NCBI GenBank assembly: GCA_946616295.1 | Contig: CAMOIU010000024.1 | Span: 1-39,879, forward strand | Origin: CAG-791 sp002392385 | GTDB taxonomy: Bacteria; Bacillota; Clostridia; Lachnospirales; Lachnospiraceae | Direction: 5' to 3' | DNA length: 39,879 nucleotides | The notes under the pieces: generated by a model | Databases searched by the model: none | Told to the model about the DNA's origin: nothing | The model's input: the letters and a program-made list of their open reading frames with translations, nothing else | Made by a program: the position numbers and the translations under genes | Shown here: one piece after another, positions 1 to 7,712 of the stretch | Layout: the number at the start of each line of letters is the position of its first letter | How positions within the stretch are numbered: the stretch's first letter is position 1

Positions 1-53
1 ATGGCACTATCTAAACGGGCTGCGCGGGGTGAGGCGCTTAACTAAATGACATT

Positions 54-92
54 GGAACCGTCCCCTGTGTGAGCCTGTGAGCCCCCTGTGAG
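54..92 (-). repeat. REP-like repeat, left copy (truncated)
   Basis: This stretch carries GGAACCGTCCCC followed by TGTGTGAG, the reverse complement of the GGGGACGGTTC core seen again after the second ABC gene (3843-4092). A second CCCCTGTGAG lies at 83-92. One stem arm is missing, so it looks like a truncated copy. It sits about 100 bp before the first ABC gene and has the same orientation as the copy at 4050-4090, so the transporter pair is bracketed by related repeats. Confidence 0.6.
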
Positions 93-119
93 AACCATCA
101 AAATAACGAAAGACAGTTA

Positions 120-131
120 ACGTGATCACGT
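120..131. promoter_or_regulatory. 12-bp perfect palindrome, possible operator
   Basis: ACGTGATCACGT reads identically on both strands and lies about 65 bp upstream of the first ABC exporter gene. It could be a regulator site for the exporter. No matching -10/-35 pair is convincing beside it, so the role is inference only. Confidence 0.25.
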
Positions 132-194
132 GGTAGTATTAGGGAAAGATCTTTGAGAGTATGTATGATGTGCGCGGTCAAGAGAGTGTGATCC

Positions 195-2036
195 ATGAAG
201 CTTATCTTCTCCTATATCGGCCACTACAGGCGGGCGGTGGCGCTGGCGATCCTGATCAAGCTGGCCGGGACCTGCTCGGAACTGCTGCTGCCGTATATTC
301 TGGAACATATCATCGACCATGTCGTGCCGGCGCGGGAACTGCGGGCGGTGCTCCTTTGGGGCGCCGCCATGTTTATTGCCGCGATCGTCTGCCGGATGCT
401 GAATGTGGCGGCGAACCGCCGCGCGATCGAAAATGCCCACCGGATCAGCTATGAGATCCGGCAGGCGCTCTTTGAGAAGACCGCGCGCCTCGACGGCGCG
501 CAGTTCGACACGTTCGGGCTGCCCTCTCTCATCTCCCGGATGACTTCCGACAGCTACAATGTCCAGAGCGCCGTGCAGCAGCTGCAGAGTCTCTGCGTGC
601 GCGCCCCCATCATCCTGATCGGCGGGATCGCCGTCTCCATGCTCATGGATCCGCCGCTGGCGATGATCCTTGTGATCCTGCTGCCTTTGATCCTCGCTGT
701 GATTGTGCTGATCTCCGGCAGAGGCATTCCTATGTACATGTCTGTCCAGCGGGAACTGGACCGGGTCGTCCGCATCATGCGCGAGGACATCACCGGGATC
801 CGCGTCGTCAAGGCCCTCAGCAAGGAAGAATACGAAAAAAGACGCTTCGATGAAGCCAACCGCGCAATGGCGCAGCGGGACATCGCGGCGGCGACCGTGA
901 TGGCGATCCCCGGGCCGCTGATGCAGCTGCTGCTCAACACCGGGCTGACCGCCGTCGTCCTCGTCGGCGCGGCGCGGGTCAACAGCGGGGAGATCCGCCC
1001 GGGCGTGATCCTGGCTTTTCTCACCTATTTCAACATGATCGCCATGGGCGTCATGGGACTCAACAGGATCTTTATGACCATCAGCAAGGCCAGCGCCAGC
1101 GCCGACCGGATCGCGCAGGTCCTCGCGGCGCCGGAGACGAAGACGGCCGCCCCCGCGGAGGGGACGGCGGAGCAGGACAAGGCTGGGCAAGGCGCGGCGG
1201 AGCAAGGTACGGTGGTGCATGGCGCGACGGAGCAGGGCGTCCCAGATGGGTCGGCAGAAGAGCCGCCGGCCATCGTCTTCGACCACGTCGACTTCCGCTA
1301 CGGGGAGGACAGTGCCGATCACGAAGGGTTTGTCGGGGAGACGCGGGAGATGGCGCTCTCGGACATCCACTTCACCCTGCGCAAGGGGGAGAGCCTGGGG
1401 ATCATCGGCCCCACCGGCTGCGGCAAAACGACGATCGTCAACCTCCTGCTGCGCTTCTATGATCCGGTGCGCGGCTCGGTCTCCGTGGACGGGCGGGACG
1501 TCCGTACCTATGAGCCGGAGACGCTGCGGCGCAAATTCGGGGTGGTCTTCCAGAATGACCTGCTCTTCCACGACACGCTGCGGGAGAACATCGATTTCGG
1601 CCGCGGACTCACGGAGGAGCAGATCCGCGGGGCTGTGCGGGACGCGATGGCGGAGACCTTCATCGCGGAGGTGCCGGGAGGACTGGAGCACGTCGCGGCG
1701 ATCCGCGGCGCGGACCTCTCGGGCGGACAGAAGCAGCGCATCTGCGTGGCCCGGGCACTTGCGGCGGATCCGGAGATCCTGATCCTGGATGACAGCTCCT
1801 CGGCGCTGGACTACCGGACCGACGCGCAGATGCGGGCGCAGATCGCGCAGCACCACGGGGACGCCACGCTGATCATGATCGCCCAGCGCGTATCGAGCGT
1901 GATGAACATGACCCGGATCATGGTCCTGGACAGCGGGCGCGTCATCGGGTACGGGGATCATCGCACGCTCATGGAGACCTGCCCGGCCTACAGAGAGATC
2001 TGTGAGATCCAGATGGGCGCGCTGCAGAATGTCTGA
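195..2036 (+). CDS. ABC exporter half-transporter, degenerate-site subunit
   Basis: This 613-aa half-transporter has an N-terminal six-helix membrane domain (about residues 1-310) and a C-terminal ATPase. Visible motifs are Walker A GPTGCGKTT (405-413), signature LSGGQ (508-512) and Walker B ending ILDDSSSALD (D532-D533). The usual catalytic Glu after Walker B is Asp (D533), the mark of the degenerate nucleotide site in heterodimeric exporters such as TM287/288, LmrCD and BmrCD. A low-complexity linker rich in Ala, Glu, Gln and Gly (about 313-355) separates the two domains and is unusual in length. The partner gene starts 15 bp downstream after AAGGAGG, so the two form an operon. The substrate is unknown; a drug, lipid or peptide is possible. 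The codon pattern looks richer in GCG/CGC than later genes, which with the flanking repeats hints at separate ancestry. Confidence 0.93.
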   Translation: MKLIFSYIGHYRRAVALAILIKLAGTCSELLLPYILEHIIDHVVPARELRAVLLWGAAMFIAAIVCRMLNVAANRRAIENAHRISYEIRQALFEKTARLDGAQFDTFGLPSLISRMTSDSYNVQSAVQQLQSLCVRAPIILIGGIAVSMLMDPPLAMILVILLPLILAVIVLISGRGIPMYMSVQRELDRVVRIMREDITGIRVVKALSKEEYEKRRFDEANRAMAQRDIAAATVMAIPGPLMQLLLNTGLTAVVLVGAARVNSGEIRPGVILAFLTYFNMIAMGVMGLNRIFMTISKASASADRIAQVLAAPETKTAAPAEGTAEQDKAGQGAAEQGTVVHGATEQGVPDGSAEEPPAIVFDHVDFRYGEDSADHEGFVGETREMALSDIHFTLRKGESLGIIGPTGCGKTTIVNLLLRFYDPVRGSVSVDGRDVRTYEPETLRRKFGVVFQNDLLFHDTLRENIDFGRGLTEEQIRGAVRDAMAETFIAEVPGGLEHVAAIRGADLSGGQKQRICVARALAADPEILILDDSSSALDYRTDAQMRAQIAQHHGDATLIMIAQRVSSVMNMTRIMVLDSGRVIGYGDHRTLMETCPAYREICEIQMGALQNV

Positions 2037-2051
2037 GGAAGGAGGCCTTTT

Positions 2052-3842
2052 ATGCCCGGAAGAGGCGATCGCGGAGGAAAAAAAGAGCGCCCGAAAGACG
2101 TTCGCGGCGCGCTCAGGCGCATCCTGTCGTATCTGATGCGCTACCGTCTGGCCATCCTGCTGCTGGCAGTGCTGGCGGTGCTGAGCAATATCGGGAACCT
2201 GCTGGGGCCGCGTTTTGCCGGCACGGCGATCGGCATCGCGGAGGCAGGCTACCGGGAGGGCCCCGGACATGTGGACATGGCGGCGGTGCGCCATTACGCG
2301 CTGCTCATGCTGCTGGTCTACGGCGGGTCCAATGTGCTGACCTTTCTCGTGAATATCAGCATGACCCGCGTCGGAAGGAAAGTTGCCGAGAACATGCGGC
2401 GGGATGTTTTTGCCAAGCTGATGGCGATGCCGGCGGAATATTTCGACCGCAATCAGGCGGGGGATATCATCAGCCGCGTGTCCTATGACATCGATGTCGT
2501 CTGCACGAGCCTGTCTTCGGACGTGATCCAGATCCTCACGAGCACGATCACGGTGGCGGGGAGTTTTCTCATGATGTGTCTGATCTCGCCGGCGCTGGTC
2601 CTGTTCATGCTCTTCACGATCCCGGTGTCGATCCTGTTCACGCGGGCCATGGGGAGAAGGACCCGGCCCCTCTACGCGAAGCGGAGCGCCGCCTACGGGG
2701 AGATGAACGGGTTCGCCGAGGAGATGTTCACGGGGCAGAAGACGATCCTGGCCTACGCCCACGAGGAGGAGGTGTGCCGGCGCTTCAGCGGGGTCAACCG
2801 CAAGGCTGCGGAGGCCTACCGGGACGCGGACGGCCTCGGCATGACGATGGGGCCGACCATCGGCATGATCTCCAATTTCGGGCTCTCCGCCATCGGCATG
2901 GGCGGCGCGCTGCTCTATATGGGCGGGTTCGTGGGGCTCGGGCAGATCTCCAGTTTCGTCCTCTACAGCCGCAAGTTTTCGGGGCCGATCAATGAGATCT
3001 CCAACGTCATCAACGAGATCTTCAGCGCGCTGGCGGCCTCCGAGCGCATCTTCAGGCTGCTGGACGAGGCGGAGGAGACAGCGGACCTCCCCGGAGCCTG
3101 TGACCTCACGGACTGCAGCGGGCATGTGGAGGCAGAGCACATCTCTTTCGGCTATCTGCCCGGCGTGACGGTCCTGCGCGACCTGTCCATGGAAGCCCTG
3201 CCGGGGCAGACGATCGCCATCGTCGGTCACACCGGCGCCGGCAAAACGACCCTCATCAACCTCCTCATGCGCTTCTACGACCCGCAGAGCGGCCGGATCC
3301 TGGTGGACGGGCGGCCGCAGATGCAGTATACGAGGCGGAGCCTCCGGCGCAGCTACGCGATGGTCCTGCAGGACACCTGGGTCTTCCGGGGCACGATCTT
3401 CGACAACATCGCCTACGGCAAGGAGAACGCGACGGAGGAGGAAGTCGTCGCTGCCGCCCGGGCCGCCAGGATCCACAATTACATCATGACCCTTCCCCAA
3501 GGCTACCGCACCGTCATCACGGAGGACGGCGGCAACATCTCCAAGGGCCAGAAGCAGCTGCTGACCATCGCCCGCGCCATGCTCTACGGGACCAGCATGC
3601 TGATCCTCGATGAGGCCACCAGCAACGTCGACACCGCCACCGAGCGCCAGGTCCAGAAGGCCATCCGGTCCCTCATGCAGGGCCGCACCTGCTTCGTCAT
3701 CGCCCACCGCCTGTCCACCATCCAGAACGCCGACCACATCCTCGTCATGGACCACGGCGACGTCGTCGAACAGGGCACCCACGATCAGCTCATGGCAGCC
3801 CGCGGCACCTATTACAGACTGTACGCCAGCCAGTTCGCGTGA
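2052..3842 (+). CDS. ABC exporter half-transporter, catalytic-site subunit
   Basis: This 596-aa partner of the preceding half-transporter has six predicted membrane helices (about 30-310) followed by an ATPase. Walker A is GHTGAGKTT (392-400) and Walker B is LILDEATSNVD with the catalytic Glu intact (E521). The signature is the variant ISKGQ (496-500) instead of LSGGQ. In known heterodimers the non-canonical signature of one subunit faces the Walker motifs of the Asp-bearing subunit, which fits this pair exactly. AAGGAGG lies 7 bases before the ATG. The stop codon directly abuts the first REP-like hairpin, which may act as the transcript end. Assignment as a multidrug/lipid-type exporter follows from the family only. 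Confidence 0.93.
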   Translation: MPGRGDRGGKKERPKDVRGALRRILSYLMRYRLAILLLAVLAVLSNIGNLLGPRFAGTAIGIAEAGYREGPGHVDMAAVRHYALLMLLVYGGSNVLTFLVNISMTRVGRKVAENMRRDVFAKLMAMPAEYFDRNQAGDIISRVSYDIDVVCTSLSSDVIQILTSTITVAGSFLMMCLISPALVLFMLFTIPVSILFTRAMGRRTRPLYAKRSAAYGEMNGFAEEMFTGQKTILAYAHEEEVCRRFSGVNRKAAEAYRDADGLGMTMGPTIGMISNFGLSAIGMGGALLYMGGFVGLGQISSFVLYSRKFSGPINEISNVINEIFSALAASERIFRLLDEAEETADLPGACDLTDCSGHVEAEHISFGYLPGVTVLRDLSMEALPGQTIAIVGHTGAGKTTLINLLMRFYDPQSGRILVDGRPQMQYTRRSLRRSYAMVLQDTWVFRGTIFDNIAYGKENATEEEVVAAARAARIHNYIMTLPQGYRTVITEDGGNISKGQKQLLTIARAMLYGTSMLILDEATSNVDTATERQVQKAIRSLMQGRTCFVIAHRLSTIQNADHILVMDHGDVVEQGTHDQLMAARGTYYRLYASQFA

Positions 3843-3873
3843 CCTCACACAGGGGACGGTTCTCTGTGTGAGG
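3843..3873 (+). repeat. REP-like hairpin copy 1
   Basis: A perfect 10-bp stem, CCTCACACAG (3843-3852) with CTGTGTGAGG (3864-3873), encloses the loop GGGACGGTTCT. It starts immediately after the ABC stop codon. It is the first of three same-orientation hairpins spaced about 68 bp apart. Confidence 0.8.
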
Positions 3874-3911
3874 CCCGTGATCAATGGGTCAAAAACGCAG
3901 ATTCCTTGCGG

Positions 3912-3940
3912 CCCGCACAGGGGACGGTTCTCTGTGCGGG
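3912..3940 (+). repeat. REP-like hairpin copy 2
   Basis: A 9-bp stem, CCCGCACAG (3912-3920) with CTGTGCGGG (3932-3940), encloses the same GGGACGGTTCT loop as copy 1. The stem sequence has changed with compensating bases on both sides while the loop is conserved. The preceding spacer (AATGGG, then AAAAAC and GCAGATT) recurs before copy 3. Confidence 0.8.
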
Positions 3941-3974
3941 GGCCGGGCTGAATGGGGTAAAAACACAGATTATT

Positions 3975-4014
3975 TGCGGGCCGCACAGGGGGACAGTCCT
4001 CTGTGCGGCCCGCA
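3975..4014 (+). repeat. REP-like hairpin copy 3
   Basis: A perfect 14-bp stem, TGCGGGCCGCACAG (3975-3988) with its complement at 4001-4014, encloses the loop GGGGACAGTCCT, a variant of the loop in copies 1 and 2. It is the strongest of the three hairpins. Confidence 0.8.
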
Positions 4015-4049
4015 GAACATTTGGGCTTTTATTGATTCAACTTTCTGCT

Positions 4050-4090
4050 CTCACAAGGAACCGTCCCCTGTGTGAGCCCCTGTGTGAGCC
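4050..4090 (-). repeat. REP-like repeat, inverted copy
   Basis: CTCACA (4050-4055) and TGTGAG (4071-4076) flank AGGAACCGTCCCCTG, the reverse complement of the core in copies 1-3. It matches the left copy near position 54 in both sequence and orientation. A second GTGTGAG follows, and the repeat runs up to the stop codon of the convergent HAD gene. Confidence 0.7.
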
Positions 4091-4884
4091 TACAGGTACT
4101 TGTGCATATCTGCGAGGGAGTCGTAGATGCAGGTGGGTTCGACGTCGGATTCGCGGACGGTCTGCATGGTGGCCTCGCCGGTAAGGACCAGGAAGCCCCT
4201 GGCGCCGTTGTTGACGCCGGTGGCGACGTCTGTGTAGAGGCGGTCGCCGACGAAGGCCATCTCGGAGGGGGCATAGCCGGTGAGGGAGGCGAGCATGTCG
4301 ACGGTCTCTTTCCAGGGCTTGCCGAAATAGCGGGGCTTGACGCCGGTGGAGGCGGTGATCAGGCTGCACATGGCGCCGCAGTCGGGGATGTAGCCGTCTT
4401 CGGTGGGGCAGTTGATGTCCATGTGGGTGGCCAGGAAGGGCACGCCCTGGCGGACATAGCGGCAGATCAGGTCCAGTTTATGGTAGGTCAGGGTGGTATC
4501 GAAGCTCTGGACGGCGACGTCCGGGGCTTCTTCTACGAGCCGGAGGCCCTTGCTCCGCCAGTTCTCCTCCAGGACGGGGGTGCCGTTGAGGTAGATACGG
4601 GCGCCGGGATAGTTCTGCTGCAGATAGGCGGCGCAGACGTCGCCGGCGGTGATGATCCGGTCCTCGGTGACTTCCAGGCCCATGCCGCGGAGCTTGTCCA
4701 CGTAGACGGCGGGGACGCGGGAGGCGTTGTTGGTGAAGAAGATATAGTCACTGTCCGGGGACGCCTCCAGGGCGCGGACGCAGTCCAGCGAGCCCTCGAT
4801 GGGCCTGTTGCCCAGATAGACGGTCCCGTCCATGTCCAGGACGAACAGTTTAACGCCCTGCAAGGCGGTCTCTTTGCTCAGCAT
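4090..4884 (-). CDS. HAD-superfamily phosphatase, NagD/PGP-like
   Basis: This 264-aa cytoplasmic phosphatase of the NagD-like HAD IIA group probably hydrolyses phosphorylated sugars or nucleotides. Motif I is LDMDGTVYLGN (nucleophile D17, acid/base D19 from the chosen start), motif II is FFTNNASR, and the C-terminal KPW followed by FVGDRLYTDVATG is motif IV, holding the Mg-binding Asp. The length matches the family. A GTG two codons upstream also opens the frame, but GGGAGG overlaps it, whereas the ATG ending at 4884 has a proper 5-base spacing, so that start was chosen. It is a lone gene on the minus strand, convergent with the ABC pair. The exact substrate cannot be read from the sequence. 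Confidence 0.9.
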   Translation of the reverse strand: MLSKETALQGVKLFVLDMDGTVYLGNRPIEGSLDCVRALEASPDSDYIFFTNNASRVPAVYVDKLRGMGLEVTEDRIITAGDVCAAYLQQNYPGARIYLNGTPVLEENWRSKGLRLVEEAPDVAVQSFDTTLTYHKLDLICRYVRQGVPFLATHMDINCPTEDGYIPDCGAMCSLITASTGVKPRYFGKPWKETVDMLASLTGYAPSEMAFVGDRLYTDVATGVNNGARGFLVLTGEATMQTVRESDVEPTCIYDSLADMHKYL

Positions 4885-5040
4885 GTACACCTCCCGGTGA
4901 AAAAAGGAATGTCACTGTCTCTGCTGCTTCCGGCAGGTTCGGTCCCTGACGCAGCGTACTGGTCAGTCATCATTTTACCCCTTCTTGCATTCCCTGAGAA
5001 TCGTTTGCAATCGAAAAACTATATCTGAAAACAGCATAGC

Positions 5041-5235
5041 ATTCTGATCAAAACAAGGTCAGAGAACGCGGACTGCACCGTCCTCCTGCTTGACCGTTCC
5101 AAGATGGGTGTGAGAAACTACTATCAGGTTTTTACGCTGGAGGAGATCGACATCCTGATCACCGACGCGCCGCTTCCCCAGAAGATCCTGGCCCAGTGTG
5201 AGGCGAAGGGCGTGGAAGTGATCGTGTGCGAATGA
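5041..5235 (+). pseudogene. Remnant of a DeoR-family regulator (C-terminal end)
   Basis: The frame ending at the TGA of 5233-5235 encodes about 64 residues that read like the end of a DeoR-type sugar regulator sensor domain: ADCTVLLLDRSKMG, then FTLEEIDILITDAPLP, then KGVEVIVCE. These match the family's usual patterns (LLADSSKFG, DIDxIITD, GVEVIxV). There is no start codon or ribosome site, a stop (5026-5028) closes the frame upstream, and the DNA-binding helix-turn-helix half is absent. It is therefore a decayed or truncated gene. It occupies most of the 426-bp gap between the HAD gene and the GH3 gene and may once have controlled one of them. Confidence 0.72.
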
Positions 5236-5310
5236 CGGATCCTCCGGGCGGCGGAAAGATTTACAGATTTATAAAAAAATCGAAATCCATAGAAAAGGAA
5301 AGGACAGACA

Positions 5311-7677
5311 ATGGCTAAATGGCAGAGGATCCAGTATCATCCCAACCTCCCTCTCTACCCGGGCAGGGAGCGTGTGACCGGCAGCGCGGACCACATCGCC
5401 CTGTCCCGCAGGGCGGCGTCGGAAGGCATGGTGCTGCTGAAGAATGAGAGAGACGTGCTTCCCCTGGCCCACGGCGCCCGAGTGGCGCTTCTGGGCAAGG
5501 GAAGCGTGGATTATGTGAAGGGCGGCGGCGGCAGCGGCGACGTGACGGTGGCCTATGTGCGCAGCCTGTGCGACGGCATGCGGTGCAAGGAGGCGGAGGG
5601 CAAGGTATCCCTCTACGCCCCTCTGGAGACCTTCTACCGCGATGAGATCGCGCGGCAGTACGCGGAAGGCGCGGTGCCGGGCATGACCCGGGAGCCGGAC
5701 CTGCCGGAGGAGCTCCTGCGGGGCGCGGCGGCCTTCACGGATACGGCCGTCCTGACCTTCTGCCGTTTCTCCGGCGAGGGCTGGGACCGGCGGGCGGTGC
5801 TCGATGAGCAGGACTATGAGCTGGCCGGCTCGGAGAAGGAGATGGCGGAGCTCAGCGGGAAGCTCTTCGAGAAGGGAGACTACTACCTCACCGAGGCGGA
5901 GCAGCGCCTGGTGGCCGCGGCGGAGGAACATTTTGCCCGGATCATCGTGGTCATGAACGTGGGCGGCATGGTGGATTCCACCTGGTTCAAGGCGGATCCC
6001 CGGATCGACAGCGTTCTGATGGCCTGGCAGGGCGGCATGGAGGGCGGCCTTGCGACGGCGGACGTCCTCTGCGGGGACGTCAATCCCTCCGGCAGGCTGT
6101 CCGATACCTTCGCGTCCGCCCTGGAGGATTATCCTTCCACAGAGGGCTTCCACGCGGCCAGGGAATATGTGGACTACACAGAGGGCATCTATGTCGGCTA
6201 CCGCTATTTCATGACGGCGCCGGAGGCTGCCGGGAAGGTGAACTATCCCTTCGGCTTCGGTCTGTCCTACACCACCTTCGAGACCGTCGTGCGCGAGAGC
6301 CTGTACGCCGGAGACCTGACGGAGATCGCCGTGGATGTCACCAACACCGGCAGCCGCGCGGGCAGAGAGGTGGTCCAGGTCTATGCCCGGGTGCCCGGCC
6401 TGAAGATCGACGCGCCGGCGGTGCAGCTGGCTGATTATAAGAAGACCCGGCTCCTGCAGCCCGGGGAGACACAGAGACTGATCTTTGAAGTCCCGGACGC
6501 CCGGCTGGCTTCCTATGACGAGACCGGTGTCATCCGTGAGGCGGCCTATGTCCTGGAGGCGGGAGACTATGTCCTCTATATCGGGCGGGATGCCGCGGAC
6601 CTGCGGGAGGCGGCCCGTTTCACCCTGGAAGAGGACCAGGTGACCGAGCAGCTGACCCATCTGGGCGGACCGGATCCGGACAGGCGGGAGACCCCCGGCC
6701 TGGAGAGGCAGGACTTCCGTTCCCTGGAGGGCGTGGTGCCCGCCAGCCGGTATGTGGGCACACAGTACACAGCCTGGAGACACGTGGAGAGGCCCCTGCA
6801 GCTGGCGGAGGTCGCGGAGGGCAAGGCCTCTCTGGACGACTTCATGGCCCAGCTGTCCATCGATGACAGGATCTCCCTCCTGGGCGGACAGCCCAACGTG
6901 GGCGTGGCCAATACCTATGGCATGGGGAATCTGGCGGAATACGGCGTTCCCAACATGATGACGGCGGACGGACCGGCCGGTCTCCGGATCGAACCCGTCT
7001 GCGATGTCTGTACAACTGCCTGGCCCTGTGCTACACTGATTGCCTGCGCGTGGGACCAGGAGCTGGCGGAGGAGATCGGCCGCGCCGGCGCGGAGGAGGT
7101 CAAGGAGAACAGCTTCGGCCTCTGGCTCACCCCCGCCATGAACATCCACCGCAGTCCCCTCTGCGGCAGGAATTTCGAGTACTATTCCGAGGATCCGCTG
7201 CTGGCCGGCAGGACCGGCGCGGCGGCCGTACGGGGCATCCAGTCCCTGCACATCGGCGCCTGCCCCAAGCATTTTGCCTGCAACAACAAGGAGACCAACC
7301 GCAAGGGAAGCGACTCCAGAGTCAGCGAGCGCGCCCTGCGGGAGATCTACCTCAGGGCCTTTGAGATCGTGGTCAAGGAGAGCCATCCCTACGTGATCAT
7401 GACCTCCTACAACATGATCAACGGCGTACAGGCCTCGGAGAACCGCGACCTGATCACCGGCATCCTGCGCGGCGAGTGGGGCTACGACGGCCTCGTCACC
7501 ACGGACTGGTGGACACAGGGCGAGCACTACCGGGAGATCGCAGCGGGCAACGATGTCAAGATGGGCTGCGGCTATCCCGAGCGCGTGAAGGAAGCCCTGC
7601 AGAAGGGCTACATCACAGAAGCGGAGATCGACGCCTGCGCCAGACGGGTGCTGGAGATGCTGCTGAAGCTGGATTGA
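5311..7677 (+). CDS. Glycoside hydrolase family 3, domain-permuted beta-glucosidase
   Basis: This 788-aa enzyme, without signal peptide, probably hydrolyses beta-glucosides in the cytoplasm. Its domain order is reversed relative to most GH3 proteins. The GH3 C-terminal sandwich comes first (about 30-325, beginning ASEGMVLLKNERDVLPL), then a fibronectin-III-like segment (about 325-420, VTNTGSRAGREVVQVY), then the TIM-barrel domain (about 510-788, with DGPAGLR near D553 and KHFACNN at 653-659). The nucleophile is D732 in GLVTTDWW. Such permuted GH3 enzymes are known from Ruminococcus albus and Butyrivibrio. AAAGGAAAGG precedes the ATG. The FAD oxidoreductase follows 35 bp later and may be co-transcribed. 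Sugar specificity cannot be told. Confidence 0.92.
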   Translation: MAKWQRIQYHPNLPLYPGRERVTGSADHIALSRRAASEGMVLLKNERDVLPLAHGARVALLGKGSVDYVKGGGGSGDVTVAYVRSLCDGMRCKEAEGKVSLYAPLETFYRDEIARQYAEGAVPGMTREPDLPEELLRGAAAFTDTAVLTFCRFSGEGWDRRAVLDEQDYELAGSEKEMAELSGKLFEKGDYYLTEAEQRLVAAAEEHFARIIVVMNVGGMVDSTWFKADPRIDSVLMAWQGGMEGGLATADVLCGDVNPSGRLSDTFASALEDYPSTEGFHAAREYVDYTEGIYVGYRYFMTAPEAAGKVNYPFGFGLSYTTFETVVRESLYAGDLTEIAVDVTNTGSRAGREVVQVYARVPGLKIDAPAVQLADYKKTRLLQPGETQRLIFEVPDARLASYDETGVIREAAYVLEAGDYVLYIGRDAADLREAARFTLEEDQVTEQLTHLGGPDPDRRETPGLERQDFRSLEGVVPASRYVGTQYTAWRHVERPLQLAEVAEGKASLDDFMAQLSIDDRISLLGGQPNVGVANTYGMGNLAEYGVPNMMTADGPAGLRIEPVCDVCTTAWPCATLIACAWDQELAEEIGRAGAEEVKENSFGLWLTPAMNIHRSPLCGRNFEYYSEDPLLAGRTGAAAVRGIQSLHIGACPKHFACNNKETNRKGSDSRVSERALREIYLRAFEIVVKESHPYVIMTSYNMINGVQASENRDLITGILRGEWGYDGLVTTDWWTQGEHYREIAAGNDVKMGCGYPERVKEALQKGYITEAEIDACARRVLEMLLKLD

Positions 7678-7712
7678 AAGAACTGGAAGGAAGAAACCGG
7701 AGGATATAGAAG

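Noticed and set aside
1..45. A short frame (MALSKRAARGEALN, stop at 43-45)
   Set aside because: It could be the end of an upstream gene, but 14 codons at the window edge give no recognisable match and no support.
126..3986. A 1286-codon open frame on the minus strand
   Set aside because: It lies wholly antisense to two clear ABC genes and has Asp/His/Arg/Gly/Val-rich, domain-free sequence typical of the antisense frame of GC-rich genes. The same applies to 5269-7527, 12469-14823 and 30467-34249 on the minus strand and to 15002-16399 and 21113-23656 on the plus strand.
3843..4014. Regular 68-bp-spaced repeats resembling a CRISPR array
   Set aside because: The spacers between hairpins are themselves similar, the repeats are imperfect with compensating stem changes, there are only three copies, and no cas genes are nearby. 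REP-like repeats fit better.
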